Positions 9,490 through 18,936 of a stretch of 64,000 nucleotides of DNA are shown here, in pieces. Position 1 is the first letter of the stretch. Each line of letters begins with the position of its first letter. The DNA comes from JABDIY01 sp963803875 (GTDB taxonomy: Bacteria > Actinomycetota > Acidimicrobiia > Acidimicrobiales > SZUA-35). Below the pieces are notes generated by a model. That model had not been told where the DNA came from, searched no databases, and worked only from the letters and a program-made list of their open reading frames with translations. A program made the position numbers and the translations under genes. The stretch lies in the NCBI GenBank assembly GCA_963803875.1, contig CAWDOA010000008.1, positions 186,001 through 250,000 on the forward strand. The letters run 5' to 3'.

Positions 9490-10625
9490 CTATTCGAAGA
9501 GAGCGTCCACGAATTCGTTCGGTTCGAAGTCGACCAGATCATCGACCTGCTCCCCCAAGCCGACAAGCTTCACCGGAATCCCGAGCTCGGACTCGATGGC
9601 GAACACGATTCCGCCCTTGGCAGAGCCATCGAGTTTGGTGAGGATGACCCCCGTTACGTCGACGGCTTCTGCGAAGACCTTTGCCTGCGTCATTCCGTTC
9701 TGGCCGGTGGTGGCGTCGAGAACCAGCAACGTCTCGGTCACTTCGCCCACCCCCTTTCGGCCACCCGGCGAACCTTGGACAGTTCCTCCATGAGGTTGGT
9801 CTTGTTCTGAAGACGACCGGCCGTGTCGGCCAGCACGATGTTGCAGCCTCGGGCGGCGGCGGCCTCGACGCCGTCGAATATGACCGATGAGGGGTCGCCA
9901 CCTTCGTTCCCCCGCACGATCTCGGAGCCTGCCCGTTCGGCCCACATGGTGAGCTGTTCAGCGGCTGCCGCTCGGAAGGTATCCCCTGCCGCCATCAATG
10001 GCGTGTGCCCCTCAGTGGCCAGGCGCTTGCCGAGTTTGCCGATTGTCGTTGTCTTGCCGACACCATTGACACCTACGATCAACCACACGTTGGTTACGTC
10101 CGGCTTGATCGTGAGGGAGCGATCCCCGTCGGCTATCTCGGTCCGCATCCGCTCCTTCAGCAGCCCCAGAATCGCAGCGCCGTCTTCGGCCCCAGCTTCC
10201 CGTGCACCGGTTCGTACGTCCTCGACCAGTCGCATCGAGGTCTTCACGCCCACGTCGGCACGGATCAGTGCTTCTTCGAGGTCCTCCCAGTCGTCATCGC
10301 TGAGCTTGCCCAGACCGACCAGACCGCCCAGGTATCCGGTGAACGCCGACCGAGCCTTGCTGAGACGGTCGAAGAACGTGGGTCTGAGGACCGGGGGCGG
10401 CTCGAGGTAGGGGGCCGAGCCGTCGGTTCCGGTTTCGGTCAGATCTTCGGTGACGGGCTCCGTCGGGACATCCTGGGTGCGGGTCGCCGAACCGGGAAGG
10501 TCAATGCGGGGTGGCGGCGACAGCAGTTCAGCGTCGTCTTGACGGCTGCTGCGCAGCAGGAGGTAGGTGACGCCACCGGCAGCCAACAGGCACACCAAGA
10601 CGACGATGAACAGTACGATTTCCAT
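9490..10625 (-). CDS. ftsY: Signal recognition particle receptor FtsY (frameshifted)
   Basis: SRP receptor GTPase that docks ribosome-nascent chain complexes at the membrane. The N-terminus has a membrane helix (residues 3-24), followed by an acidic linker and the NG domain. The P-loop is GVNGVGKT at 185-192, and DTAGR at 267-271 is the G3 motif. The reading frame breaks in the C run 9750-9754 (G run on the coding strand). Adding one G joins it to the rest of the G domain (LDATTGQNG, TKLDGSAKGG, GLGEQVDDL) and gives 378 residues, a normal length. ftsY is essential, so a true null allele is unlikely. It is convergent with ccmF. Confidence 0.9.
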
Positions 10626-10673
10626 TGCTCTGAAGCCTAACCCCGGCAGTTGATGCGACTACCAGGACAGGTC

Positions 10674-10715
10674 AGTTGTCTGTGCTGAGTTGTCTGTACT
10701 GAGTTGTCGCTACTA
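10674..10715 (-). repeat. 14-bp tandem repeat, three units, at the htrA stop codon
   Basis: Three adjacent units at 10674-10687, 10688-10701 and 10702-10715. The first two differ at one position (agttgtctgtgctg and agttgtctgtactg). The third, agttgtcgctacta, is diverged and contains the htrA stop codon (10713-10715, minus strand). The repeat fills most of the gap between htrA and ftsY. Confidence 0.8.
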
Positions 10716-12137
10716 GGGCCGCTCGCCGAGGGAGGCTGTCACCGTAATCGGGTCGACACCTCTCACTATCTCCAGTTCGATCTGATCGCCGACGAAATTG
10801 GTGGTGATCAGACCGGCGAGCTCACGGAAATCGGTTACGGGGGCGCCATCGACAGTGAGTACCCGGTCGCCGGCCTGCAACCCGGCCGCTTCGGCCCCCG
10901 AACCAGGACTGATGTCGTCGATGACAACACCAACGTCACCGATGGCTGGCTGACCTGCGCCCACTCCGAGGAAACCGGGGTCGAGTGGTTCACCCGCCAC
11001 GATGCGCTCCGCCACCCGGTACCCGGTGTCGATCGGCACGGCGAAGCCGACACCGATGTTGGTGGTTGATACACCATCGGTGCGGATGGCTGTGTTGATA
11101 CCGATCACCTCGCCGACGCGGTTGGCGAGCGGTCCACCCGAGTTGCCCGGGTTGATCGGGGCGTCGGTCTGGATCATCGCGGTGAATGTGCCACCCTGAT
11201 TCTCCAGCGGACGGTTGAGCGCGGAGATGATGCCTGAAGTGACGGTGCGGGTGAGGTCGAACGGACTCCCGATCGCAATTGCGGTCTGCCCGACCTGGAG
11301 ATCGTTCCCGAGCGCAAGGTCGGCCACTGGTAGGTCGAGGTCGTCCACTTGGAGCACGGCGATGTCGGCGCGGGGATCGGCGCCGATCAGGGTGGCGCTG
11401 AGAGTGCGACCCTGGAAGTCGCGGACGAAGACCTGAGCGGCGTTCTCGATGACGTGGTTGTTGGTCATGATGTAGCCGCCGTCCCGGTACACAAAACCGG
11501 AGCCGGTGCCGAAGTCTGTGACCACCTGCACCACCGATGGGCCCAGATCGTCAGCGACGAAGGCCGCAGGGTTCGCCCCTTCGGTCCCGGCTGCGACCGG
11601 TGGGGCGGGTGGTGCAGTGTTGGTAGCAACCGGCGAACTCGTAGGAGCAGCGGTGGTGACGAGATCTCCATCAGCAACGATCGTTCCCGCCGTGAACGCT
11701 GCGCCGCTGATCAGGGCACCGGCGATGAACGCGATCAGGGCACGAACGCCCCATCGGCCCCTGGGTTTGTCAGGGGTGGCCGTGGCAGCGACCCGGGCAG
11801 CGGACTCGGCTGCGGTTGGCGGGACTGACGGCGAGGCGAATCCTGGAGTGGCATTGGCGCCGGACATCACCGGGACAGTCGACGGTCGATCCTTGACCGG
11901 TGGGGTGGGCAGTGGTGGAGGGAGAACACCAGTGTGATTCCCCACCGGTCGGGAGGGGGAACGGGGGGCGGCGGACAGAGTTCGACCGACTGGAGGGCCG
12001 GTAGGGGGCGCAAACGTTGGTTCGGTCGACCGAGGCGCCTGGGTCGACAGCGCGGGTGATGACGGAACCTCCGCTCCTGCAGGCGGCATTTCGTTGGGAG
12101 CACTCGGGTCTTCGAAATCCCAGCGGGTCTCGCTCAT
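10713..12137 (-). CDS. HtrA/DegP-like membrane-anchored serine protease
   Basis: A 474-residue trypsin-fold protease of the HtrA family for envelope protein quality control. A Pro-rich cytoplasmic region (about 1-127) is followed by one transmembrane helix (131-155) and an Ala/Pro linker. The protease domain has the catalytic triad in view: His228 (TNNHV), Asp258 (RADIAV) and Ser333 (GNSGGP). A C-terminal PDZ domain (about 375-470) includes GLQAGDRVLTVDG. Topology places the protease domain outside the cell. The arrangement matches actinobacterial PepD/HtrA proteins. The start is the ATG at 12137, with a GAGGAG further upstream. Confidence 0.9.
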   Translation of the reverse strand: MSETRWDFEDPSAPNEMPPAGAEVPSSPALSTQAPRSTEPTFAPPTGPPVGRTLSAAPRSPSRPVGNHTGVLPPPLPTPPVKDRPSTVPVMSGANATPGFASPSVPPTAAESAARVAATATPDKPRGRWGVRALIAFIAGALISGAAFTAGTIVADGDLVTTAAPTSSPVATNTAPPAPPVAAGTEGANPAAFVADDLGPSVVQVVTDFGTGSGFVYRDGGYIMTNNHVIENAAQVFVRDFQGRTLSATLIGADPRADIAVLQVDDLDLPVADLALGNDLQVGQTAIAIGSPFDLTRTVTSGIISALNRPLENQGGTFTAMIQTDAPINPGNSGGPLANRVGEVIGINTAIRTDGVSTTNIGVGFAVPIDTGYRVAERIVAGEPLDPGFLGVGAGQPAIGDVGVVIDDISPGSGAEAAGLQAGDRVLTVDGAPVTDFRELAGLITTNFVGDQIELEIVRGVDPITVTASLGERP

Positions 12138-12291
12138 TGTGTCTGGTCAACTCCTCGATCGCAGTTCGTTTGCGTGCTGCGTGATATCGGCATCAAAGCA
12201 TACGAACCTGAAAGTCCGGTGAAAGGATCATTATTCCTTTCTACGACGGGCTTCTTCGCCCGGATGCGTAGATTCACCATAGGCTTCTCCG

Positions 12292-12768
12292 ATGGCTTCA
12301 CCCTCAGTCGAGCGGGTCAAGGACGCCGCGACGGCAGCCGGGTTCGTGTTGGAAATCGTCGAATACCCGGACGGAACTCGGAGTGCCTTGGATGCTGCTG
12401 CGGCTGTGGGCTGCGATGTTGCCCAAATCGTCAAGAGCATGATCTTCAGCAGCAGCAATGGACTGGTGCTGGCGCTCACCAGCGGGGCCTTTCAGGTCGA
12501 TACGGACAAGCTGGCCCACGTTGTGGGCGTCGACTCGTGCGGACGGGCCAACGCCGAAGAGGTTCGAGCAACCACAGGTTTCGCCATCGGTGGAGTTGCG
12601 CCCTTCGGTCACCTCTCACCTATCACAGCGGTCATGGATCGCCACCTGTTCAGCTTCGAACGAGTCTGGGCAGCGGCTGGCACTCCCCGGCACGTCTTCC
12701 CGGTCGAGCCCGCAAGGCTCCAAACCATCGCCGGCGCCGCGGTAGGAGACTTCACCCGGGCGAACTAG
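12292..12768 (+). CDS. YbaK/EbsC-like aminoacyl-tRNA deacylase
   Basis: A 158-residue single-domain protein of the YbaK/ProX editing family, which hydrolyses mischarged tRNA in trans. Visible family features are AAVGCDVAQIVKSMIF with the conserved Lys, a central strand followed by VDTDKLAHVVG, TGFAIGGVAPFGH, and the C-terminal motif HVFPVEPARL. It is transcribed divergently from htrA. Substrate specificity (Cys-tRNA-Pro, Ala-tRNA-Pro or other) cannot be read from the sequence. Confidence 0.85.
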   Translation: MASPSVERVKDAATAAGFVLEIVEYPDGTRSALDAAAAVGCDVAQIVKSMIFSSSNGLVLALTSGAFQVDTDKLAHVVGVDSCGRANAEEVRATTGFAIGGVAPFGHLSPITAVMDRHLFSFERVWAAAGTPRHVFPVEPARLQTIAGAAVGDFTRAN

Positions 12769-12783
12769 GGCCGCACTCAGTGG

Positions 12784-13632
12784 TCAATCGCTAGTGTGGC
12801 CGGCCTGCAACCTGCGACGCGACCACCATCCGAGAGCGGCGCGGCTCTCGGCTGCGTCAGCGGCGGCATGAGCCTCTCTCGCCGTCGCCTGGCGGCGTTC
12901 GTACCGCTCAGCCTCTGCGTGGGTGATCTCTCGTTGGAGCTGATCTCGTAGTTGGGTTACACGAGCATCGGCGATCGCTCGCGCCACCGCTTCGTCGCGC
13001 AGTTGTCGGGTGAGTTCGCCAGATCGTTCGACCTCTTGGGCCAAGCGCCGTTCGACGTCGAGCTGTCGAGCGGCCAACGATTCGTACTCGGTTCGTTGGC
13101 GTTCGGCCTTCACCAGCGCGTCGGTTTCGGCCTCTTTGGCTCCCAACAACCTCTCCAACAGAGCCGTGTCGAGAACCTCGGCCAACGTGAGATCGTGCGA
13201 TGCACCGAGGTCATCACCGACCCCGATCTCGCTGCCGGCAGCCTCGATCGCAGTTCCGGTCACCGAGGTTCGGGGGTAGTCGGACACTGCTGCGGCCTCG
13301 GCGGCAGGATGTTCCTGCCAAGCCGAGGCCCGCGCTGCAGTTTCAGGTTCCCTCACATCAATCACGTCAACGACAGAGGTGTTCAGATCCAATCGTTCGG
13401 CGATGCCAGGAATCGCCTCGAGCGGCACCGCCCACATCCGACCTTCGAATGTCTTGACCTGCTGAGCCTCGGGCAAGCGGCCCTGCCGGATCATCTTCCG
13501 CAAGATGATGGTGGAAGATCCGAGTGCATCGGCCGTTTCGCGAAGCGTCAACGTGCCGGGTGGGAGTACCGGCACCGCGTCGGCCGCCTCGGGCTGTGTT
13601 CTGGCGGAGGTACTCGGCACAGGCTGGCTCAC
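12784..13632 (-). CDS. HTH/excisionase-like and coiled-coil protein
   Basis: A 282-residue protein, not recognised by name. After a Pro/Ala-rich start, residues about 27-78 look like a MerR/excisionase-type winged helix (LTLRETADALGSSTIILRKM, then a GRMWAVP wing). The second half, about 150-270, is a long, highly charged Arg/Glu/Ala-rich coiled coil. The GTG start at 13632 is preceded by GGGAG at a six-base spacing. This combination suggests a DNA-binding or structural protein that oligomerises. The gene stands alone between ybaK and the two-component pair. Confidence 0.65.
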   Translation of the reverse strand: MSQPVPSTSARTQPEAADAVPVLPPGTLTLRETADALGSSTIILRKMIRQGRLPEAQQVKTFEGRMWAVPLEAIPGIAERLDLNTSVVDVIDVREPETAARASAWQEHPAAEAAAVSDYPRTSVTGTAIEAAGSEIGVGDDLGASHDLTLAEVLDTALLERLLGAKEAETDALVKAERQRTEYESLAARQLDVERRLAQEVERSGELTRQLRDEAVARAIADARVTQLRDQLQREITHAEAERYERRQATAREAHAAADAAESRAALGWWSRRRLQAGHTSD

Positions 13633-13785
13633 GTTCAGCTCCCTCGGTTTGATGGCGCGCCCTTCGACACAGCATCACCAAGCCGAGGGTAGGTGTTCGT
13701 CTCATGGAAGCTGGTGGATAGGAGGCTGGCTGAACTTCGGCATCCTCAGGTAGGTCCCAGAGGCCCACCGTAGGTGACCACGTCT

Positions 13786-14943
13786 TCAGATGGTGATCAC
13801 GAAACGTGAGCCGTTCGCAGCGGGAAAAACCTCGGCCTGACCGCCGTGCCGCTCGGCGATTCTTTTCACGATCGCCAACCCCAGACCTGCCCCTCGTCCC
13901 GCTTGTCCCGATCCTTGCCAGAATTGGTCAAACACCCGCGTACGTTCCTCAGCTGTGAGGCCGGGCCCTTGATCGGTGACCGACAAACGACCCCGCCCAC
14001 CAATGCCGTCGACAGCGATGGTGATGGTGGAGTGCTCGGGAGCGAGCCGTAGCGCGTTGGCCACCAGGTTGTTGACTGCCCTACGCAAAGCGACCGGATC
14101 ACCGGTGACATTCACGGGTTCGGCGTCGACCTCGAGATGGATCATCCTCTGTCGAGCTGCGGCGTCATGGTCCTCGGCCACCGACCGCGCCAGCTCGGCC
14201 AGATCCAGGGTTTGGCTAACGGCCACCGGTAGCGACTCCCGGGCCTGATCCAATAGCTCGTCGACCATTCCGCTCATTCTGGAGGTCGCTTCATGGGCGA
14301 TGGAGGCTGCTTCTCGGATGTCATCAGGGTCGCCGCCGGTCAACGCCAGCTCCAGATTGGTGCGGGCAACAGCCAGCGGATTGCGCAGTTCATGGGATGC
14401 CTCGGCAACGAATCGGCGCTGATCGTCGAAGGCCACCTCGAGCCGGTCGAGCATCGAATCGAAGGTGTCACCCATGTCCCTCAGCTCGTCCCGCGGCCCC
14501 TTCATTCCGATTCGCTGACCCAAGTCTGATCCGGTTATCCCCTGCGCCACGCCCGTGATCCGACGGACCGGACGAAGAGCCCATCCCGAGAGGAACCAGC
14601 CGCTGACGAAGGCTGCCAGGAACAACACGCCCAGCGCCAGGAACGACGAGGTTCGCAACGAGCTGAGGGCTCTTCGATAGGCGGCGAGCTCGACCTTCTC
14701 CGCCATGACCCGTTGCTCTTCTTCAGGAAAGACATACTCGAACTGGGTGATGACCTCGCCCGTAGCGACGTCAAGAACCTGCACCGTGTCTGCCATTACT
14801 GCGGGCTCTACCAGCGTGCTGTTCTCGAACAGAAAGATGCCAGCGATAGCGACGGCACCCACCGCAAACACGACAACTGCGAAGGCCAGCGACAACCGAA
14901 ATCGGATGGTCTCGAACAGGCTGGGTATGCGAAGCGACGCCAT
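13786..14943 (-). CDS. Sensor histidine kinase
   Basis: A 385-residue membrane kinase partnered with the response regulator just upstream. It has a helix near 16-40, an extracytoplasmic sensor of about 60 residues, a second helix near 101-122, and a HAMP region. The dimerisation domain holds the phosphoacceptor His184 (ASHELRNPL). A HATPase domain with N box (NNLVANALRLAP), G1 (DQGPGL) and G2 (GAGLGLAIVKRIAE) follows. The frame is open to 15015, but the ATG at 14943 lies 11 bases after the regulator's stop and starts just before the first membrane helix. The signal is unknown. Confidence 0.9.
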   Translation of the reverse strand: MASLRIPSLFETIRFRLSLAFAVVVFAVGAVAIAGIFLFENSTLVEPAVMADTVQVLDVATGEVITQFEYVFPEEEQRVMAEKVELAAYRRALSSLRTSSFLALGVLFLAAFVSGWFLSGWALRPVRRITGVAQGITGSDLGQRIGMKGPRDELRDMGDTFDSMLDRLEVAFDDQRRFVAEASHELRNPLAVARTNLELALTGGDPDDIREAASIAHEATSRMSGMVDELLDQARESLPVAVSQTLDLAELARSVAEDHDAAARQRMIHLEVDAEPVNVTGDPVALRRAVNNLVANALRLAPEHSTITIAVDGIGGRGRLSVTDQGPGLTAEERTRVFDQFWQGSGQAGRGAGLGLAIVKRIAERHGGQAEVFPAANGSRFVITI

Positions 14944-14954
14944 GACGGGCCCCG

Positions 14955-15644
14955 CTATGCGGGCTCGGGTTCCTTCACGAAACGGTATCCCGCACCGATG
15001 ACCGTTTCGATCCACTGCCTGCGGGTTGCGGCTGAGAGTTTCCGGCGAAGCGTCCCGACAGTGACTCGAACAGTATTGGTGAACGGATCAGCGGCAGCGT
15101 CCCACACGTGTTCGAGCAGTTTCTCCTGGCTGTGTACATCGTCGGCGTGGGTCATGAAGTAGCGGAGGAGGGCAAACTCCTTGGCGGTCATGTCGATCTC
15201 GGCCTCCTTCCAAATGACCCTGTGGGCAGCAGTGTCAAGCTTGAGCCCTGCAATTTCCAGTTCGGCGCCGACGCCTGTGGCGGAGCCTCTACGTAGCAGC
15301 GTGCGCACCCGGGCGAAAAGTTCAGGTAAAGCGAACGGTTTCACCAGATAGTCGTCGGCCCCGTCGTCCAGTCCGGCGACCCGATCTTCTATGTCGTCCC
15401 GGGCCGTTAGCATCAACACCCGCGGCTGGTGGTCGTGATCGGACCGAATCGTGCGGCAGATATCGCGACCGTCGCCATCGGGCAGCGTCAAATCGAGAGT
15501 GATCAGATCGTATGGGGTGTAGCTGGTTACTTCGAGGGCGTCGCCGGCCGTATACACCACGTCGACGGCGTATCCCTCTCGGCGGAGCGCTTTGCCGATG
15601 GCGTCGGCCAGCTCAGTTTCGTCGTCGACCACCAAGATCCGCAT
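14955..15644 (-). CDS. OmpR-family response regulator
   Basis: A 229-residue regulator. The receiver domain has the acidic pair Asp7-Asp8, phosphoacceptor Asp51 (ITLDLTLPDGDG) and Lys102 (LVKPF). A C-terminal OmpR/PhoB winged helix has EFALLRYFM and the recognition region TVRVTVGTLRRKL. It is first in a two-gene operon with the histidine kinase that follows on the minus strand, and it is divergent from the second MoxR operon. Target genes are not evident. Confidence 0.92.
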   Translation of the reverse strand: MRILVVDDETELADAIGKALRREGYAVDVVYTAGDALEVTSYTPYDLITLDLTLPDGDGRDICRTIRSDHDHQPRVLMLTARDDIEDRVAGLDDGADDYLVKPFALPELFARVRTLLRRGSATGVGAELEIAGLKLDTAAHRVIWKEAEIDMTAKEFALLRYFMTHADDVHSQEKLLEHVWDAAADPFTNTVRVTVGTLRRKLSAATRRQWIETVIGAGYRFVKEPEPA

Positions 15645-15732
15645 GGATCCAAACTAGTGCCTTTGGTGTGACTGCTTTCCCGCCGAGAAGTAGCCCCGTA
15701 GGCAGAATTCAAGCTGGGAATGACACAATGGA

Positions 15733-17001
15733 ATGGTGAGGAACGAGCACCAGACCGCAGCCACCGAACTCGAGCGAGTGGCATTCGAGGTGAAGAAGGT
15801 CATCGTGGGCCAGGACCACATGGTGGAGCGCTTGCTGGTAGCGGTGTTGGCCCGCGGCCACATCCTGCTCGAAGGTCTTCCCGGCCTCGCCAAGACACTC
15901 GCCGTGTCCACGCTGGCCGATGTGATCGGAGGCAGCTTCGCCCGCCTCCAATTCACCCCCGACCTGCTCCCATCAGACCTCACCGGTACCCGAATCTGGC
16001 GGGGCACCGACGAGACGTTCGACATCGAATGGGGACCGGTGTTCGCCAACTTCCTCCTGACCGACGAAATCAACCGAGCCCCCGCAAAGGTTCAGAGCGC
16101 ACTGCTCGAGGTCATGGCTGAGCGCCAGGTGAGCATCGCGGGCCAAACCCGTCCGATGCCCACACCGTTCCTTGTGCTGGCTACACAGAATCCGGTGGAG
16201 TCCGAGGGTGTTTACACGCTCCCTGAGGCTCAGCGTGATCGGTTTCTCATGAAGGTTGTGGTCGGCTACCCGTCGCCAGCCGAGGAACTCGAGATCGCTC
16301 GACGTTCAGGGGCAGCCGGCGTACCCCAGGGTTTGGCTCGCATCCAGACCGTCATGAGTACCGAACGGCTGGAGGAACTTCAGGACCTGTCACAGCGGGT
16401 CTATGTGGACACCGCCGTCGCCCAATATGCGGTCGACCTGGTGCTCGCCACCCGAGAGCCTGAGTTGCGGGGACTGCCCGAGCTCGCTCCCCTGATCGAT
16501 TTCGGCGTCAGCCCCCGAGCGACGCTGGGTCTCATCGATGCGGGGCGAGCGTTGGCTCTCATGCGAGGGCGTGGCTACGCCCTGCCCCAGGACGTCTTCG
16601 ACGTTGCGCGCGACGTGCTTCGTCACCGCCTCATGCTCAGTTACGAAGCGCTGGCCGAAGATCGGACCGCCGATGACATTCTGAACCGTGTCCTGTCGGT
16701 GGTGCCCGCAGCCGATCTCACCACAGCACGGCCCGAACCGACTGTTTCGGCTGCGGTACGTCCTGTCGTGCCCGGTGAGGACCTCGGCGCTGGCAGCACC
16801 GACGCCACCACCGATCTGAGCGGTTTGATTCGTCGACAGACTTCGCTTCCAGCTCAACCAGACGCCTCCAGTCAGACCGGCGCGCCGGCGGCCGATCCGT
16901 CATCGCCCAAGGTTTTCGACGCATCCGTACCGGCCAGCGGCTCGGAGTTGCACGCTGAGCCACCGTCAGTCTCGGCGCCAGCCGACCATCCCGCACCGTG
17001 A
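15733..17001 (+). CDS. MoxR-family AAA+ ATPase (second copy)
   Basis: A 422-residue MoxR ATPase. Walker A is GLPGLAKT at 48-55, Walker B/DEINRAP is near 107-117, and the sensor region is TQNPVE/PEAQRDRF. After the AAA+ core and lid (about residue 330), a disordered Pro/Ser/Ala-rich tail of about 90 residues is present that the first copy lacks. It heads the compact operon MoxR-DUF58-VWA. Its stop overlaps the next start (GTGA). Confidence 0.9.
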   Translation: MVRNEHQTAATELERVAFEVKKVIVGQDHMVERLLVAVLARGHILLEGLPGLAKTLAVSTLADVIGGSFARLQFTPDLLPSDLTGTRIWRGTDETFDIEWGPVFANFLLTDEINRAPAKVQSALLEVMAERQVSIAGQTRPMPTPFLVLATQNPVESEGVYTLPEAQRDRFLMKVVVGYPSPAEELEIARRSGAAGVPQGLARIQTVMSTERLEELQDLSQRVYVDTAVAQYAVDLVLATREPELRGLPELAPLIDFGVSPRATLGLIDAGRALALMRGRGYALPQDVFDVARDVLRHRLMLSYEALAEDRTADDILNRVLSVVPAADLTTARPEPTVSAAVRPVVPGEDLGAGSTDATTDLSGLIRRQTSLPAQPDASSQTGAPAADPSSPKVFDASVPASGSELHAEPPSVSAPADHPAP

Positions 17002-17924
17002 ACCTCCCAGCCGAGAAGGTCGCCGCCGACGCCCGATCAATGCTGCGCAAGCTCGAGCTCGACGTCACCAGGCGCCTCGATGGCCTACTGCACGGTGACC
17101 ACGAGGGCCTGGTGCCCGGGCACGGATCCGAGCTGGGTGAGACTCGACGCTATGAACCGGGCGACGACATTCGCCGAATCGATTGGAACGTGACCGCACG
17201 CCTCTCCGAAGCCCACGTACGGCAAACGATCGCAGAGCGAGAACTGGAGGCGTGGGTCGTGGTCGATACGGGGCCGAGGCTGGGCTACGGCTCCAGGAAT
17301 CGAGCGAAACGTGATCTGGCGTTGGCTGCTGCGGCCTCGGTCGGTTTTCTCACCCAGCGCGACGGCAACCGAATCGGCGCCATCCTCACCGGTCCGGACA
17401 ACGAAAAGGTCATCGGTCCTCGGGGTTCCCGGAAACACCTGATGCACGTGCTCCATCAGGTGGCTGGCACTCGATCCGACGAAGGATCTGGCGTCACCGA
17501 TCTGGGCGCGTCCCTCCGACGGGTCGGAGCAGTCGCCAAACGGCGAGGCATGGTCGCGGTCATCAGCGACTTCCGGGTTCGACCGGGTTGGGAGGACCAC
17601 CTGGTTGTGCTGGCTCGCAAACACGACGTGATCGTCTGTGAAATCGTCGATCCGCTCGAGTTGGAGCTGCCCAATGTCGGACTCCTGCCGGTTGTCGACC
17701 CGGGAACAGGTCAACTGATCGAAGTTCCCACCCACAAGAAGAAGGTACGCGATGCGTACGCTGCGGCTGCGGTCCAGCGACGGGAGTCGATGTCGGCACT
17801 GTTCGCTCGGCACGGCATCGACCACATCGAACTCCGTACCGACCACAACTGGCTCGACGATGTGGTGCACTTCGTTGCCAAACGTAAACATCGTCTCCGA
17901 GCAACAGCAGGACGGCGCCGGTAA
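16998..17924 (+). CDS. DUF58 protein (second copy)
   Basis: A 308-residue DUF58 protein with the signature RRYEPGDDIRRIDWNVTARL near residues 50-69 and a VWA-like region (VVVDTGPRLGYG), in which the metal-binding DxSxS motif is degenerate. The GTG start overlaps the stop of the MoxR gene, and its own stop shares one base with the next ATG (TAATG). The three genes are therefore translationally coupled. It is a close functional counterpart of the DUF58 gene at 1934. Confidence 0.88.
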   Translation: MNLPAEKVAADARSMLRKLELDVTRRLDGLLHGDHEGLVPGHGSELGETRRYEPGDDIRRIDWNVTARLSEAHVRQTIAERELEAWVVVDTGPRLGYGSRNRAKRDLALAAAASVGFLTQRDGNRIGAILTGPDNEKVIGPRGSRKHLMHVLHQVAGTRSDEGSGVTDLGASLRRVGAVAKRRGMVAVISDFRVRPGWEDHLVVLARKHDVIVCEIVDPLELELPNVGLLPVVDPGTGQLIEVPTHKKKVRDAYAAAAVQRRESMSALFARHGIDHIELRTDHNWLDDVVHFVAKRKHRLRATAGRRR

Positions 17925-18931
17925 TGAGCGACGACGTCGATCCATTCCAGGTCTTGGACATCGGCTTCTTGAGCGCCGAACGACTGTGGCTCCTGCTCGT
18001 GGTGCCGGTTCTTGTCGTTGCCTACGTCGTCCTTCAGCGTCGCCGGAAGGTGTACGCAGCGAGACTGGCCAGCACCGATCTGCTCTCCTCAGTGCTGCCC
18101 AAACGATCAGGCTGGCGCCGTCATGTCACCTCGGGTCTGATCCTCGCCGCTCTGACCTCGATGATCCTTGGTGTTGCGGAGCCAGCTCGCGAGATGGAGG
18201 TCCAACGAGATCGCGCCGTGGTGATGTTGGCGATCGACGTCAGCCTGTCGATGGAGGCTGCCGACATCCCACCATCACGACTCGCAGCGGCCCAGCTGGC
18301 GGCCATCGAGTTTGTCGAAGAACTACCCCCCGGGCTCGACATCGGTCTTGTCAGCTTTGCAGAGACAGCAAATGTCCGGGTTTCCCCGACCCGTGATCGA
18401 ACCCAGGTGATCCGCTCGATTCAGTCACTCGAACTCCAGCCGGCCACGGCCATCGGCGAAGCCATCTTCACCTCCCTCGATGCGCTGCTGAATGGGCCGC
18501 TCGACGATATGGGAACGATCCCTCCGAGCACCATCGTGCTGCTATCCGACGGCACCACAACCGCGGGACGGGAAGACGCAGCGGCGGTGGCAGCTGCAAA
18601 CGAGGCCCAGATCTCGGTGTCCACGATCTCATTCGGCACACAAGCGGGCACCATCCTCTACGACGATCCGGCCACCCCCGAGGTCGAGCGCTTTCTGATC
18701 GAGGTACCCGTTGCAGAGGAGAATCTGAGGACGATCGCCGACGACACCGGTGGGCTGTACTTCCAGGCGTCTTCCCTGGAAGAGTTGGAAGAGGTCTACG
18801 CCGACATCGGATCCGCAGTGGGTTCAGGACTCGAGTTCACCGAAATCGCCGACTGGTTCGCGGCCGCAGCGGCAGCGCTCACGCTGGTAGCCGCTGCCTT
18901 CTCACTCTGGTGGTTCCAGCGACTGATCTAG
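17924..18931 (+). CDS. BatA-like VWA membrane protein
   Basis: A 335-residue protein with membrane helices near 20-38 and 65-82. An extracytoplasmic VWA domain carries an intact metal site (AIDVSLSM, then TAIGEAI and LSDGTTT). A C-terminal helix near 310-330 closes the protein. This is the standard BatA/YfbK-like layout. It forms the end of the MoxR-DUF58-VWA operon. Known homologues are linked to envelope or stress functions, but the precise role is not established. Confidence 0.85.
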   Translation: MSDDVDPFQVLDIGFLSAERLWLLLVVPVLVVAYVVLQRRRKVYAARLASTDLLSSVLPKRSGWRRHVTSGLILAALTSMILGVAEPAREMEVQRDRAVVMLAIDVSLSMEAADIPPSRLAAAQLAAIEFVEELPPGLDIGLVSFAETANVRVSPTRDRTQVIRSIQSLELQPATAIGEAIFTSLDALLNGPLDDMGTIPPSTIVLLSDGTTTAGREDAAAVAAANEAQISVSTISFGTQAGTILYDDPATPEVERFLIEVPVAEENLRTIADDTGGLYFQASSLEELEEVYADIGSAVGSGLEFTEIADWFAAAAAALTLVAAAFSLWWFQRLI

Positions 18932-18936
18932 GGCGC

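Noticed and set aside
8256..9754. Programmed ribosomal frameshifting in ccmF and ftsY
   Set aside because: No slippery heptamer with a downstream structure is evident, the shifts are of both signs, and similar breaks occur in unrelated genes nearby.
13770..13800. Near-repeat ggtgaccac/ggtgatcac at the histidine kinase stop
   Set aside because: The two nine-base copies are not adjacent and differ by one base, so they do not match the tandem pattern at the other stop codons.
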